39,502 nucleotides of DNA from JBLHIK01 sp047614005 (lineage in GTDB: Bacteria > Patescibacteriota > Minisyncoccia > Phycocordibacterales > UBA1006): NCBI GenBank assembly GCA_047614005.1, contig JBLHIK010000003.1, positions 1-39,502 of the forward strand, read 5' to 3'. Position numbers and translations under genes: made by a program. Each line of letters opens with the position of its first letter. Position 1 is the first letter of the stretch. The notes beneath the pieces were generated by a model, which was not told where the DNA came from, ran no database searches, and was given only the letters and a program-made list of their open reading frames with translations. Below are positions 31,441 through 38,859 of this stretch, one piece after another.

Positions 31441-33486
31441 CTAATCGTTTTTAGCTAACCAAATCAAACCTTCATTTATATATTCTGGAACTTTCCATTT
31501 GCCATATTTCTTTTCATCAAATGACATAATATCAAATGTGAATTCTGTTTTTTGTTTAGATGTAAACTCATCAGGTATTTCTTTAGAAATATCTTTGTTT
31601 TTTAGATACGAAAACTCATTTTTAATGACTAGATTTTCTTCTCCGTCCTCAATATGTTCAGATAAAAAAAACTCTTTATTTGTATTTATAAAAGCATCTT
31701 CAAAACTTCTTGCGTTAAAACCGTTTTCATTTGTTTGATAAGAGACACAGATATTATCCTTTATTTTTTCTTTAACTTTACAACTTGTTAACTCTGAAAT
31801 AGTTGTCTTACTTGGTAACCATTTTATTAAAGTATAGTTTGTAGTAAATTCGCCAACATCAACTTTACATTTTCTAGTTTTCTTTTTTTCTCCGTCTTGG
31901 TATTTTTGTGCAGAATCAATATCTGTTATTATTAATGTTCTAACATTAATAAACTCTAACATTTCTTTGAATGAATGTGCATAAGCTCCACCAACTTCAA
32001 GTATAGAAACATACTCATTGCATAATAAATTCGCAGATTTCTGTATCATTTGTGGTAAAAGCATACGTTCGGTTGTTCCTTCAACCAATATAACTTTATC
32101 AGCAAAAAATAAATCAGATTTATGAAGCGTTAAATATTGCCTTAAAAATCTAAAAGTTCGTTTATCATTTTTAATTTCTAAATTATTAAAATCTTGATTT
32201 GTTATTTTGAACCCAGTTATAGTTGGTAATCTATTAAAATACCTAATTCTATTAAACCCTTTTTCTGTGTCAATTCCTGATTCTGACAGAATATGTGAAG
32301 AATGTGTTGTGATAATTACTTGTATTTGTATATCAGTATCCTTTTTAGCGTCTTTTACGAGTTCTGAAACTTGACTGATAAAGACCTGTTGCATTTGAGG
32401 ATGCATATGAGCTTCGGGCTCTTCTATAAGCACTACAAGGAAATTTGATAGCTTTTCTTCTTTTGAGTTTTTAAACTTCTCAATAAAACTTGCTAACTCT
32501 AAAATCATATAAATTAGATTGCTATAACCAAGTCCATTATAACTTTCAGGTAAATCTATTTCATCTTGTTTGTAAAGATATTGGATGTTGTTTTTTATAA
32601 TTTTTTCAGAATCAAATTTTGAATCAATTATTATTGGTGGAATTGTAATTGGAGTTTTTGCTCCAAATTTTTTAAGTTTTGTTTGAATACTTTTAAGTAC
32701 TTTATTGTAGTTAATTTTTAAATCTTCTGATACTAATTTAAGAGCAGTTTCTAATTCAATTACATCTTTATGGTCTTTATCTCTTTGATTATAATAATTA
32801 GAAAACCCAAGAGATAAAGCATTGTTAGAATCACCTTTTGTGTCATCTAAAATTCTCATTGCTTTAATACTTTCAAAAAGTACTACTTTTTGAATTTTAG
32901 TTTTAAAGCTATCTTCGATTTTTCTATTAAAATCAGATTCTTTATCAATAGCATAGCAAACAGTTTCGTATAAAAAATTTATGTTTTTATGCAGATATTC
33001 TATTAATTCAATTGTTTTATCTTCTCTGTTTTCAAATGATTGAAATACCTTTAAAGTGTTTTTTGGTTCAAAAGAAATGCAAATTGTAGCATCATTTCTA
33101 GCATCCTCTAAATCAGTAATAAATTCACTAAGCTCAACTAATGATTCATTATCTGCTTTATTGTACTCGATTTCAAAATTGATTTTAATTTTTGGAACTT
33201 CAACTATTAATTGTTTTTCAAGTTCATTACGCTCTTCTTCTGAAATTCCTTTTTTCTTGGATTTTAAATATGTACTATGAACAGCTTTGAAAACAGCATA
33301 AGAACTTTGAGAAAAGTCCTCAAAAATAAATTTTCCATCAGTAGAAGTAGCCAATTTTATTGCTTCAAAAAAAGAAGTTTTTCCTGTGTTATTTTTTCCT
33401 ACAATTAGCGTTATATCGTCTTCTAAATTACAAATCACTTCCTCTAAAAGGCGAAAATTTTTAACTTCTATTTTTTTTATTTTCAT
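31441..33486 (-). CDS. gajA: Gabija GajA, OLD-family ATPase/nuclease
   Basis: About 681 residues from this start. An N-terminal ABC-type ATPase (IKKIEVKNFRLLEEV, Walker A GKNNTGKTS at about 30-38, Walker B LVVLIEEPEAHMHP near 354) is split by a long insert. A C-terminal TOPRIM nuclease domain follows (VILVEGTTERMLLP near 467 with the catalytic Glu; LIITDIDSA near 519 with the Asp pair). OLD-family nucleases of this form, next to a UvrD-like helicase, make the Gabija complex, which cuts DNA when nucleotide levels fall during phage infection. I prefer ATG 33486 (MKIKKIEVKNF) to 33504, because TATAAT stands 6 bp before it. It is about 100 residues longer than the founding GajA. Confidence 0.88.
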   Translation of the reverse strand: MKIKKIEVKNFRLLEEVICNLEDDITLIVGKNNTGKTSFFEAIKLATSTDGKFIFEDFSQSSYAVFKAVHSTYLKSKKKGISEEERNELEKQLIVEVPKIKINFEIEYNKADNESLVELSEFITDLEDARNDATICISFEPKNTLKVFQSFENREDKTIELIEYLHKNINFLYETVCYAIDKESDFNRKIEDSFKTKIQKVVLFESIKAMRILDDTKGDSNNALSLGFSNYYNQRDKDHKDVIELETALKLVSEDLKINYNKVLKSIQTKLKKFGAKTPITIPPIIIDSKFDSEKIIKNNIQYLYKQDEIDLPESYNGLGYSNLIYMILELASFIEKFKNSKEEKLSNFLVVLIEEPEAHMHPQMQQVFISQVSELVKDAKKDTDIQIQVIITTHSSHILSESGIDTEKGFNRIRYFNRLPTITGFKITNQDFNNLEIKNDKRTFRFLRQYLTLHKSDLFFADKVILVEGTTERMLLPQMIQKSANLLCNEYVSILEVGGAYAHSFKEMLEFINVRTLIITDIDSAQKYQDGEKKKTRKCKVDVGEFTTNYTLIKWLPSKTTISELTSCKVKEKIKDNICVSYQTNENGFNARSFEDAFINTNKEFFLSEHIEDGEENLVIKNEFSYLKNKDISKEIPDEFTSKQKTEFTFDIMSFDEKKYGKWKVPEYINEGLIWLAKND

Positions 33487-33492
33487 ATCTCT

Positions 33493-33498
33493 ATTATA
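33493..33498 (-). promoter_or_regulatory. gajA -10 box, 6 bp before the ATG
   Basis: Minus-strand TATAAT followed by AGAGAT and then ATG (33486). This implies a leaderless transcript for the Gabija operon. Confidence 0.6.
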
Positions 33499-33509
33499 CA
33501 TCACAATAA

Positions 33510-33810
33510 AATATATTATAATAAAAAAACCTTTTTAATAAGTTTTTTTTATTTTTATGAAGTTTTCTGTAGTCTCAAAGAATCACTTGAACTCTCAACC
33601 TGTATGAGGTAAATAGTAATCAAACAAAAAAGAGCCCTCGTAGAAGTACTCTTTTTTTCTTATGCTTCTCGAGCGCTCACACTAGCGCTCTCTATTGTGA
33701 CACAAGTCACTAAATATAATTTTTTGCTTACGCTCAAATTCTACGTAAGTGCTCACAACCCCATCTCGCTGTTTTTCTTTTTAGTGAAAAGAAAAAAATA
33801 GCTCCGACTT
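33510..33810. other. Non-coding gap between gajA and tRNA-Glu
   Basis: No ORF of note. It contains a terminator-like hairpin (AAAAAGAG / CTCTTTTTT near 33628-33658) and short CTCGAGCGCT text shared with the 29.5-kb repeat. A weak resemblance to a tRNA T-arm near 33585 was not good enough to call. Confidence 0.4.
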
Positions 33811-33856
33811 CACAAAGCTAAAAAAGTAAAATAGTTTACTTTTTTTACGCTTTGTG
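33811..33856 (-). terminator. Long hairpin abutting the tRNA-Glu 3' end
   Basis: CACAAAGC...GCTTTGTG enclosing AAAAAGTAAA-ATAG-TTTACTTTTT. The right arm ends on the last base or two of the tRNA acceptor, so termination and tRNA 3' formation would be tightly linked. Confidence 0.75.
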
Positions 33857-33926
33857 ACCCTACAGAGAATCGAACTCTGATTACCAGATTGAGAACCTGG
33901 TGTCCTAACCGTTAGACGATAGGGCC
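33855..33926 (-). tRNA. trnE: tRNA-Glu (CTC)
   Basis: A 72-nt tRNA: acceptor GGCCCTA/TAGGGTC, D-arm TCTAACGGTTAGGA, anticodon loop TTCTCAA (CTC) on CCAGG/TCTGG, T-arm CAGAG-TTCGATT-CTCTG, discriminator A. No encoded CCA. On its 5' side lie three 168-bp repeats, each carrying its first 24 nt or so. Confidence 0.93.
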
Positions 33927-34434
33927 AATTATTTATGTATTGTATTTAGATTGCTCTAGTCTTACAAGATAATTCTCAATTGAGAACCTAACCTATTTCA
34001 TCATGCTCATGACTTCGCATAGATGAAATTCCTTCGGAGCGGAGAAAATATAAAACTATTTATATTTTCTTCCTAACCGTTAGACGATAGGGCCAATTAT
34101 TTATGTATTGTATTTAGATTGCTCTAGTCTTACAAGATAATTCTCAATTGAGAACCTAACCTATTTCATCATGCTCATGACTTTGCATAAATGAAATTCC
34201 TTCGGAGCGGAGAAAATATAAAACTATTTATATTTTCTTCCTAACCGTTAGACGATAGGGCCAATTATTTATGTATTGTATTTAGATTGCTCTAGTCTTA
34301 CAAGATAATTCTCAATTGAGAACCTAACCTATTTCATCATGCTCATGACTTCGCATAAATGAAATTCCTTCGGAGCAGAGAAAATATAAAACTATTTATA
34401 TTTTCTTCCTAACCGTTAGACGATAGGGCCAATT
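33904..34434 (-). repeat. 168-bp tandem array derived from the tRNA-Glu 5' half
   Basis: The tRNA-Glu 5' segment (CCTAACCGTTAGACGATAGG on the plus strand) starts at 33904 (in the real tRNA), 34072, 34240 and 34408: an exact 168-bp period, three full units, differing at only a few positions. In tRNA orientation each unit is the first 24 nt of the tRNA, a perfect 12-bp hairpin (AGAAAATATAAA/TTTATATTTTCT), a second hairpin (ATTTCATC/GATGAAAT), a repeat of GGTTAGG and then TTCTCAATTGAGAA. The last resembles the anticodon-loop segment. It therefore looks like a 5'-half pseudo-tRNA with an insertion flanked by duplicated GGTTAGG, then amplified. Confidence 0.9.
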
Positions 34435-34516
34435 GTATTTTATTATAAAGAAATGCAATATAAATACGATACCACTATACATTATTCTTCTGTAATTTAA
34501 AACACCTATATCTATT

Positions 34517-34612
34517 CTAGCTACGCTCAATCATCTTAATCTCTTCCCCATTCACGCCATACAATCCGTATACCATCTGATCGATTTCTTCAATATCATA
34601 GGTTTTTGAGTT
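34517..34612 (-). pseudogene. C-terminal remnant of a restriction-modification enzyme
   Basis: The minus strand reads ...YDIEEIDQMVYGLYGVNGEE then IKMIERS and stop. The pattern IDxxVYxLYGLxxEEIxxxE is typical of the extreme C-terminus of Eco57I-type or other type II/BREX-like DNA methylase-restriction proteins. An in-frame stop cuts it off just upstream and no start is present, so only about 30 codons remain. It lies inside the DNA later duplicated at 35831-35965. Confidence 0.6.
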
Positions 34613-34727
34613 TACTATCTAACCCCAAACAATACTCATAAATGGATTGATAGTATTGAAAAAAAGAAAATTATATGAGTTTAATCTTCCATGAGGTGTT
34701 TTTTCTATGATCATAGGTTATAATACT
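34592..34727 (+). repeat. Duplicated upstream region, copy 1
   Basis: About 136 bp, almost identical to 35831-35965. It contains CAATACT..AGTATTG-type inverted repeats and ends in GGTTATAATACT with TATAAT at 34719-34724, a probable promoter for the paralogue pair that follows. Confidence 0.85.
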
Positions 34728-34784
34728 ACCTGTACTAGCCATGACAATCACAGAAAAACTCACAATCATACAAACAATTTTTAC

Positions 34785-35282
34785 ATGATTACTTTTACAA
34801 AAAAAGAAAATTCTGATCAACAAGAATCAGAAAAAACTCACATTAAAACTAAAGCTCAAGAAGAAGCTGGAAATCTTGCAATATTAGACACAACAGTAAA
34901 AAAAACGGTGTCTGCTTTTCATGGGCTTATCGTCGCGATGATTATGTTATCCGTAGTTATATGGCTCTTTGTATACGTCTTCTGTTTTGTTGAGGATTCT
35001 TGCGAATCATTAGTAGCGATAGGTGGTGTATTTATGATTTTAGCTTTTTATCTCTCTTATATTGTAAATAAAGTAAAAAAGACCACCAACTACTTAGAAA
35101 TCAAAAAGAGTTTAAATACTCTCTTTTTAATTCTTATTCCTTTTTCTTTATTTATAAGTATGCTCATGATTGTGGGTTCAATATTAGGAATCATAATGTT
35201 TCTAACTTTTATTATGTTATCAATTCGTGCGTTTAAATTCTATAGAGCATTTAATTACGCAAAAAGAAATAATCTTATATAA
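34785..35282 (+). CDS. Membrane protein, tandem paralogue 1
   Basis: A 165-residue protein: a polar N-terminus (MITFTKKENSDQQESEKTHI) followed by four hydrophobic segments (about residues 48-70, 76-96, 110-130 and 133-152) and a basic tail (FKFYRAFNYAKRNNLI). Function unknown. The start is set by comparison with the second copy, which begins MITFEKEENSDQQESEKTHI exactly 502 bp later. Copies differ mostly inside the membrane segments, while the N- and C-termini are nearly identical. Confidence 0.75.
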   Translation: MITFTKKENSDQQESEKTHIKTKAQEEAGNLAILDTTVKKTVSAFHGLIVAMIMLSVVIWLFVYVFCFVEDSCESLVAIGGVFMILAFYLSYIVNKVKKTTNYLEIKKSLNTLFLILIPFSLFISMLMIVGSILGIIMFLTFIMLSIRAFKFYRAFNYAKRNNLI

Positions 35283-35286
35283 AAAT

Positions 35287-35784
35287 ATGATTACTTTTGA
35301 AAAAGAAGAAAATTCTGATCAACAAGAATCAGAAAAAACTCACATTAAAACTAAAGCTCAGAAAGAAGCTGGAGATCTTGAAGCGCTAGATAAAATAATA
35401 AAAATAATAATATCTGTTTTTTATTGGCTTATTGCAACTATGATTGCACTAGCTATAATTATATTGTTTTTTTCATTTGTACTCTATTATTTTGATGAAT
35501 CTTATTCACGAGGAGTAATAGCAGGTGGTGCATTTATGATTTTAAGTTTTTATCTTTTTTATCTTACAAGTAAAGTAAAAAAGATCACCAACTACTTAGA
35601 AATCAGGCACAGACTGAATATTCTTTTTTTTATTTTTATTCCTTTTTCTTTTTTTATGTGTATTCTTATAGTAATGATTCCAATAGTAGGACTCATAATG
35701 TTTACAATATTTATTATACTACTAATTCATACGACCAAATTCTATAAAGCATTTAATTATGCAAAAAGAAATAATCTTATATAA
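35287..35784 (+). CDS. Membrane protein, tandem paralogue 2
   Basis: A 165-residue duplicate of 34785-35282, 4 bp downstream of it. Same layout: polar N-terminus, about four membrane helices, basic FNYAKRNNLI ending. The DNA of the first 80 bp and the last 30 bp is almost unchanged, while the helices have diverged. It is followed at once by a third, truncated start (35789-35818). Confidence 0.75.
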   Translation: MITFEKEENSDQQESEKTHIKTKAQKEAGDLEALDKIIKIIISVFYWLIATMIALAIIILFFSFVLYYFDESYSRGVIAGGAFMILSFYLFYLTSKVKKITNYLEIRHRLNILFFIFIPFSFFMCILIVMIPIVGLIMFTIFIILLIHTTKFYKAFNYAKRNNLI

Positions 35785-35788
35785 AAAT

Positions 35789-35818
35789 ATGATTACTTTT
35801 ACAAAAAAAGAAAATTAA
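35789..35818 (+). pseudogene. Truncated third copy of the paralogue
   Basis: Again exactly 502 bp after the previous start. It encodes MITFTKKEN and then a stop; the rest of the gene is missing and the DNA continues into the second copy of the upstream region. Confidence 0.75.
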
Positions 35819-35830
35819 AATAGACAAACC

Positions 35831-35965
35831 AATATCATAGGTTTTGGAGTGTACTATCTATCCCAAACAATACTCATAAATGGATTGATAGTATTGAAAA
35901 AAAGAAAATTATATGAGTTTAATCTTCCATGAGGTGTTTTTTCTATGATCATAGGTTATAATACT
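35831..35965 (+). repeat. Duplicated upstream region, copy 2
   Basis: Copy of 34592-34727. Its TATAAT (35957-35962) stands 6 bp before the SOUL gene ATG (35969), so the duplication gave this gene the same promoter. Confidence 0.85.
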
Positions 35966-35968
35966 TAC

Positions 35969-36601
35969 ATGAAAACATTTTTTATTGTAATTATCGTAGT
36001 TTTATTCGTTTGGATTGTATGGAGTTTTTTTACTGACAGTAGTCTTGAATCTCCTACATATATAGTACTTGAAAAGAAAGCAGGATATGAAATCCGTGAA
36101 TATGATTCACACATCATAGCTGAAACAACCGTGAGTGGAAATGCGTCAAATTCTACTGGCAAAGCTTTTAGAGAGATTGGAGGATATATCTTTGGCGAAA
36201 ATACTGAGAATCAAAGTATAGCTATGACTACCCCTGTGACAACAGCACAAGCCAGCACTGTTATAGAGATGACCGCTCCTGTGACTACAGAGACAAAAGA
36301 CAACATGATGACTATGTCATTTATGATGCCTTCAAGGTTTAATCTAGACAATCTCCCTAATCCAAATTCTAACAACGTCTCATTTAGAGAAGTCCCATCA
36401 GGTACATTTGCTACGATAGCATTTTCAGGACGGGCAAGTACTCAAAAACGTCTTAAGAAAACACAGCAACTTACTGAACTATTAAAACGTGACGGAGTTT
36501 CCATAGTATCAGAGGCACAGTTATTGCAATATGATCGACCGACCAAATTTCCATTACTGCAAAAAAATGAAATCAAAATAGAAATACAGAACTATGAGTA
36601 G
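35969..36601 (+). CDS. SOUL family (heme-binding-like) protein
   Basis: A 210-residue SOUL/HBP-family protein with an N-terminal membrane anchor (about residues 3-21). Family text: YEIREYDSHIIAETTVSG near 36, FREIGGYIFGENTENQSIAM, the repeated MTTPVTT / MTAPVTT, and TMSFMMPSRFNLDNLPNPNS. Members bind heme or tetrapyrroles in animals and plants; the bacterial role is unclear. I chose ATG 35969 over 35945 because TATAAT ends 6 bp before it. It overlaps the next gene by 8 nt, so it belongs to the SDR-crtI-cruF group. Confidence 0.88.
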   Translation: MKTFFIVIIVVLFVWIVWSFFTDSSLESPTYIVLEKKAGYEIREYDSHIIAETTVSGNASNSTGKAFREIGGYIFGENTENQSIAMTTPVTTAQASTVIEMTAPVTTETKDNMMTMSFMMPSRFNLDNLPNPNSNNVSFREVPSGTFATIAFSGRASTQKRLKKTQQLTELLKRDGVSIVSEAQLLQYDRPTKFPLLQKNEIKIEIQNYE

Positions 36602-37220
36602 GCTTTGCATTTTTGGTGCTGATGGACGTACTGGAATTCAAGTCGTAAAAACCGCTCTTGCGGATGGTCATGATGTAGTTGCTTTCGTTTATGATAAAGA
36701 AAACATGAATCATTTTGATGAATCAGTACAGGTTATACACGGAAATATTCTTGATGCACTAGCCGTAGAGGAAGCTATCAACGGTGTAGACATAGTGATC
36801 AGCGTTGTTGGTCATATAAAAAATAGTGACCCTTTAATGCAAACCAAAGGTATTAAAAACATTATTTCTGCAATGAAGAAAAATAACATTAAAAGACTGG
36901 TAAGTCTTACTGGAACAGGAGCACGTATACCTGGAGATACGCCTTCATTGGCTGATCGTTTCCTCAATATGATTGTCAATAAAATCGACCCTGAACGTAT
37001 CAATGACGGAAAAGAACATTTAGTAGCCATACAAGAGTCTCATCTTGATTGGACAATTTTGAGAGTCTTAAAGCTAACAAATAGTGACTTCAATGGAAAG
37101 TATAACCTTACAGAACATGGACCAGTTGAGCTCACTACTTCTCGAAGAAGAGTAGCCAGGATTATGATTGATTTGGCAATCTCCGAAGATTACATCGGTA
37201 AGATGCCAATTTCATCTTAA
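36594..37220 (+). CDS. NAD(P)-binding atypical SDR (NmrA/BVR-B-like)
   Basis: A 208-residue Rossmann-fold protein of the atypical short-chain dehydrogenase group: cofactor motif CIFGADGRTGIQVVKTAL (about residues 5-22), VIHGNILD, ISVVGHIKNSDPL, RLVSLTGTGAR and the C-terminal LDWTILRVLKL. Substrate unknown; relatives include biliverdin reductase B and NmrA-like regulators. It overlaps the SOUL gene by 8 nt and precedes crtI. Confidence 0.85.
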   Translation: MSRLCIFGADGRTGIQVVKTALADGHDVVAFVYDKENMNHFDESVQVIHGNILDALAVEEAINGVDIVISVVGHIKNSDPLMQTKGIKNIISAMKKNNIKRLVSLTGTGARIPGDTPSLADRFLNMIVNKIDPERINDGKEHLVAIQESHLDWTILRVLKLTNSDFNGKYNLTEHGPVELTTSRRRVARIMIDLAISEDYIGKMPISS

Positions 37221-37322
37221 AAAAGAACACCTTTGTCGCAAAATAATGAGTTTCAGAAAAACTATAGCTCTTTTATACTGAGTATATGATAGTAGAATTT
37301 TTTAAGTCTGAGCTGAATATGA

Positions 37323-37328
37323 TATGAT
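37323..37328 (+). promoter_or_regulatory. crtI -10 box, 7 bp before the ATG
   Basis: TGATATGAT (37320-37328), an extended -10, is followed by ACATAGC and then ATG (37336). It is the same arrangement as for rmuC. Confidence 0.6.
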
Positions 37329-37335
37329 ACATAGC

Positions 37336-38859
37336 ATGAAAAACACTAGAAAAAAAGTAGTCGTTATTGGTGGAGGTATTGGAGGCCTTGGAACAGCATG
37401 TCTACTATCTAAACGTGGATATGAAGTAACGCTGGTTGAAAAAAATAAAAACCTTGGAGGTCGTGCAAATATTTTTACCGCTGAAGGATTTACTTTTGAC
37501 ATGGGACCATCATGGTATTTGATGCCAGATGTTTTTGAAAACTTCTACAAACTCGTAGACGAGGATATTAATGACCATTTAGATATCATTCGCCTCTCAC
37601 CATCATATCGAGTTTTTTTCCCAGGAGACGAAAATATTCCTGTCTTAGACATGGAGTCTGATTTGGAAAAAGATTTACCAACATTAGAAAAATTAGAACC
37701 TGGAGTAACCGACCGAATGAGAAGATATCTAAAAATATCTGAAAAACAATACGGCATTGCTCAACAACATTTCATGCACCGTAACTACAACTCTGTATGG
37801 GACTATTTGAAATGGGAGATTGCAAAAGAAGGTCGCAGTATGAACCCACTTCAAACAATGGAGAAATATCTTAATAAGTGGTTCAAAGATGAGCGTTTAA
37901 AAAAGATACTTGAATATACTCTCGTATTTCTTGGTTCTGCTCCATCAAAAACCCCCGCCCTCTACAATGTCATGAATCATGTTGATTTTGGTATGGGTGT
38001 ATTTTATCCTCGAGGTGGAATCTATACCATCATTGAATCATTCAAAAATATGAACGAGAAATTTGGTACTAAGATCATGACGTCATCTCCAGTGAAGAAG
38101 ATTAATGTTGAAAATAAAAGTGTTACAGGAGTAGAACTTGAATCAGGAGAAATCATTAGCGCTGACTATGTAGTTTCCAATGCTGACATGTGGTTTACTG
38201 AAACAAAACTTCTAGAGAAAGAACAACAAACCTTTCCTGAAAAATATTGGGAAAAAGCGACAATGGCTCCAACAGCATTTATTATGTATTTAGGTCTCAA
38301 TACCACAGTACCGAACCTCACTCATCACAACTTACGGTTCTGCAAAGACTGGAAACAAAACTTTGTTGAGATATTTGATAAACCTCAATTACCAAACGAT
38401 CCATCATATTATGTTTGCAAACCAACGCACACTGATAAGAACATAGCACCAGAAGGAAAAGATATTCTCTTTGTACTCGTTCCTCTTCCATATGAAGTTA
38501 CTCCAACTGAAGAACAAAAGAAATCTTATAGAGACAAAATAATATCTATGATGAAATTAGATTTGGATTTACCAGATCTTGAGGATATGATTTCCTACGA
38601 GCGAAGCTATTGGGGGGATGATTTTGGCCGTGACTATAATGCCTACAAAGGTAATGCTTTGGGTGGAATGGCTCACACATTGAAGCAAACATTATTACGA
38701 CCCAAGAACTTTAGTAAGAAAGTTAAAAACCTCTATTATGCTGGTGCAGGTACAAATCCAGGCATAGGAGTCCCAACAAGCTTAATCTCATCTCAATTAG
38801 CTTATAAGCGTATTGAAAATATTACTCACCCTCACCCACTAACAAGTCTTGATGGATAA
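37336..38859 (+). CDS. crtI: Phytoene desaturase CrtI-type
   Basis: A 507-residue FAD-dependent carotenoid desaturase that adds double bases to phytoene-type substrates at the membrane. Visible: dinucleotide-binding VVVIGGGIGGLGTACLLSKR (about residues 8-27), GGRANIFTAEGFTFDMGPSW, a long substrate domain, and the C-terminal FAD motif NLYYAGAGTNPGIGVPTSLI typical of the CrtI family. ATG 37336 is chosen because a -10 box overlaps the upstream ATG (37324). The 3' end overlaps the next gene by 8 nt. Carotenoid genes are unusual for a reduced genome like this. No crtB or crtE is in the window. Confidence 0.92.
   Translation: MKNTRKKVVVIGGGIGGLGTACLLSKRGYEVTLVEKNKNLGGRANIFTAEGFTFDMGPSWYLMPDVFENFYKLVDEDINDHLDIIRLSPSYRVFFPGDENIPVLDMESDLEKDLPTLEKLEPGVTDRMRRYLKISEKQYGIAQQHFMHRNYNSVWDYLKWEIAKEGRSMNPLQTMEKYLNKWFKDERLKKILEYTLVFLGSAPSKTPALYNVMNHVDFGMGVFYPRGGIYTIIESFKNMNEKFGTKIMTSSPVKKINVENKSVTGVELESGEIISADYVVSNADMWFTETKLLEKEQQTFPEKYWEKATMAPTAFIMYLGLNTTVPNLTHHNLRFCKDWKQNFVEIFDKPQLPNDPSYYVCKPTHTDKNIAPEGKDILFVLVPLPYEVTPTEEQKKSYRDKIISMMKLDLDLPDLEDMISYERSYWGDDFGRDYNAYKGNALGGMAHTLKQTLLRPKNFSKKVKNLYYAGAGTNPGIGVPTSLISSQLAYKRIENITHPHPLTSLDG

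Noticed and set aside
33580..33610. Possible tRNA fragment near the gajA side of tRNA-Glu
   Set aside because: The resemblance to a T-arm is weak, with no proper 5-bp stem or acceptor.
33904..34434. Possible CRISPR array from the 168-bp repeats
   Set aside because: The units are too long, have no variable spacers and are clearly derived from tRNA-Glu.
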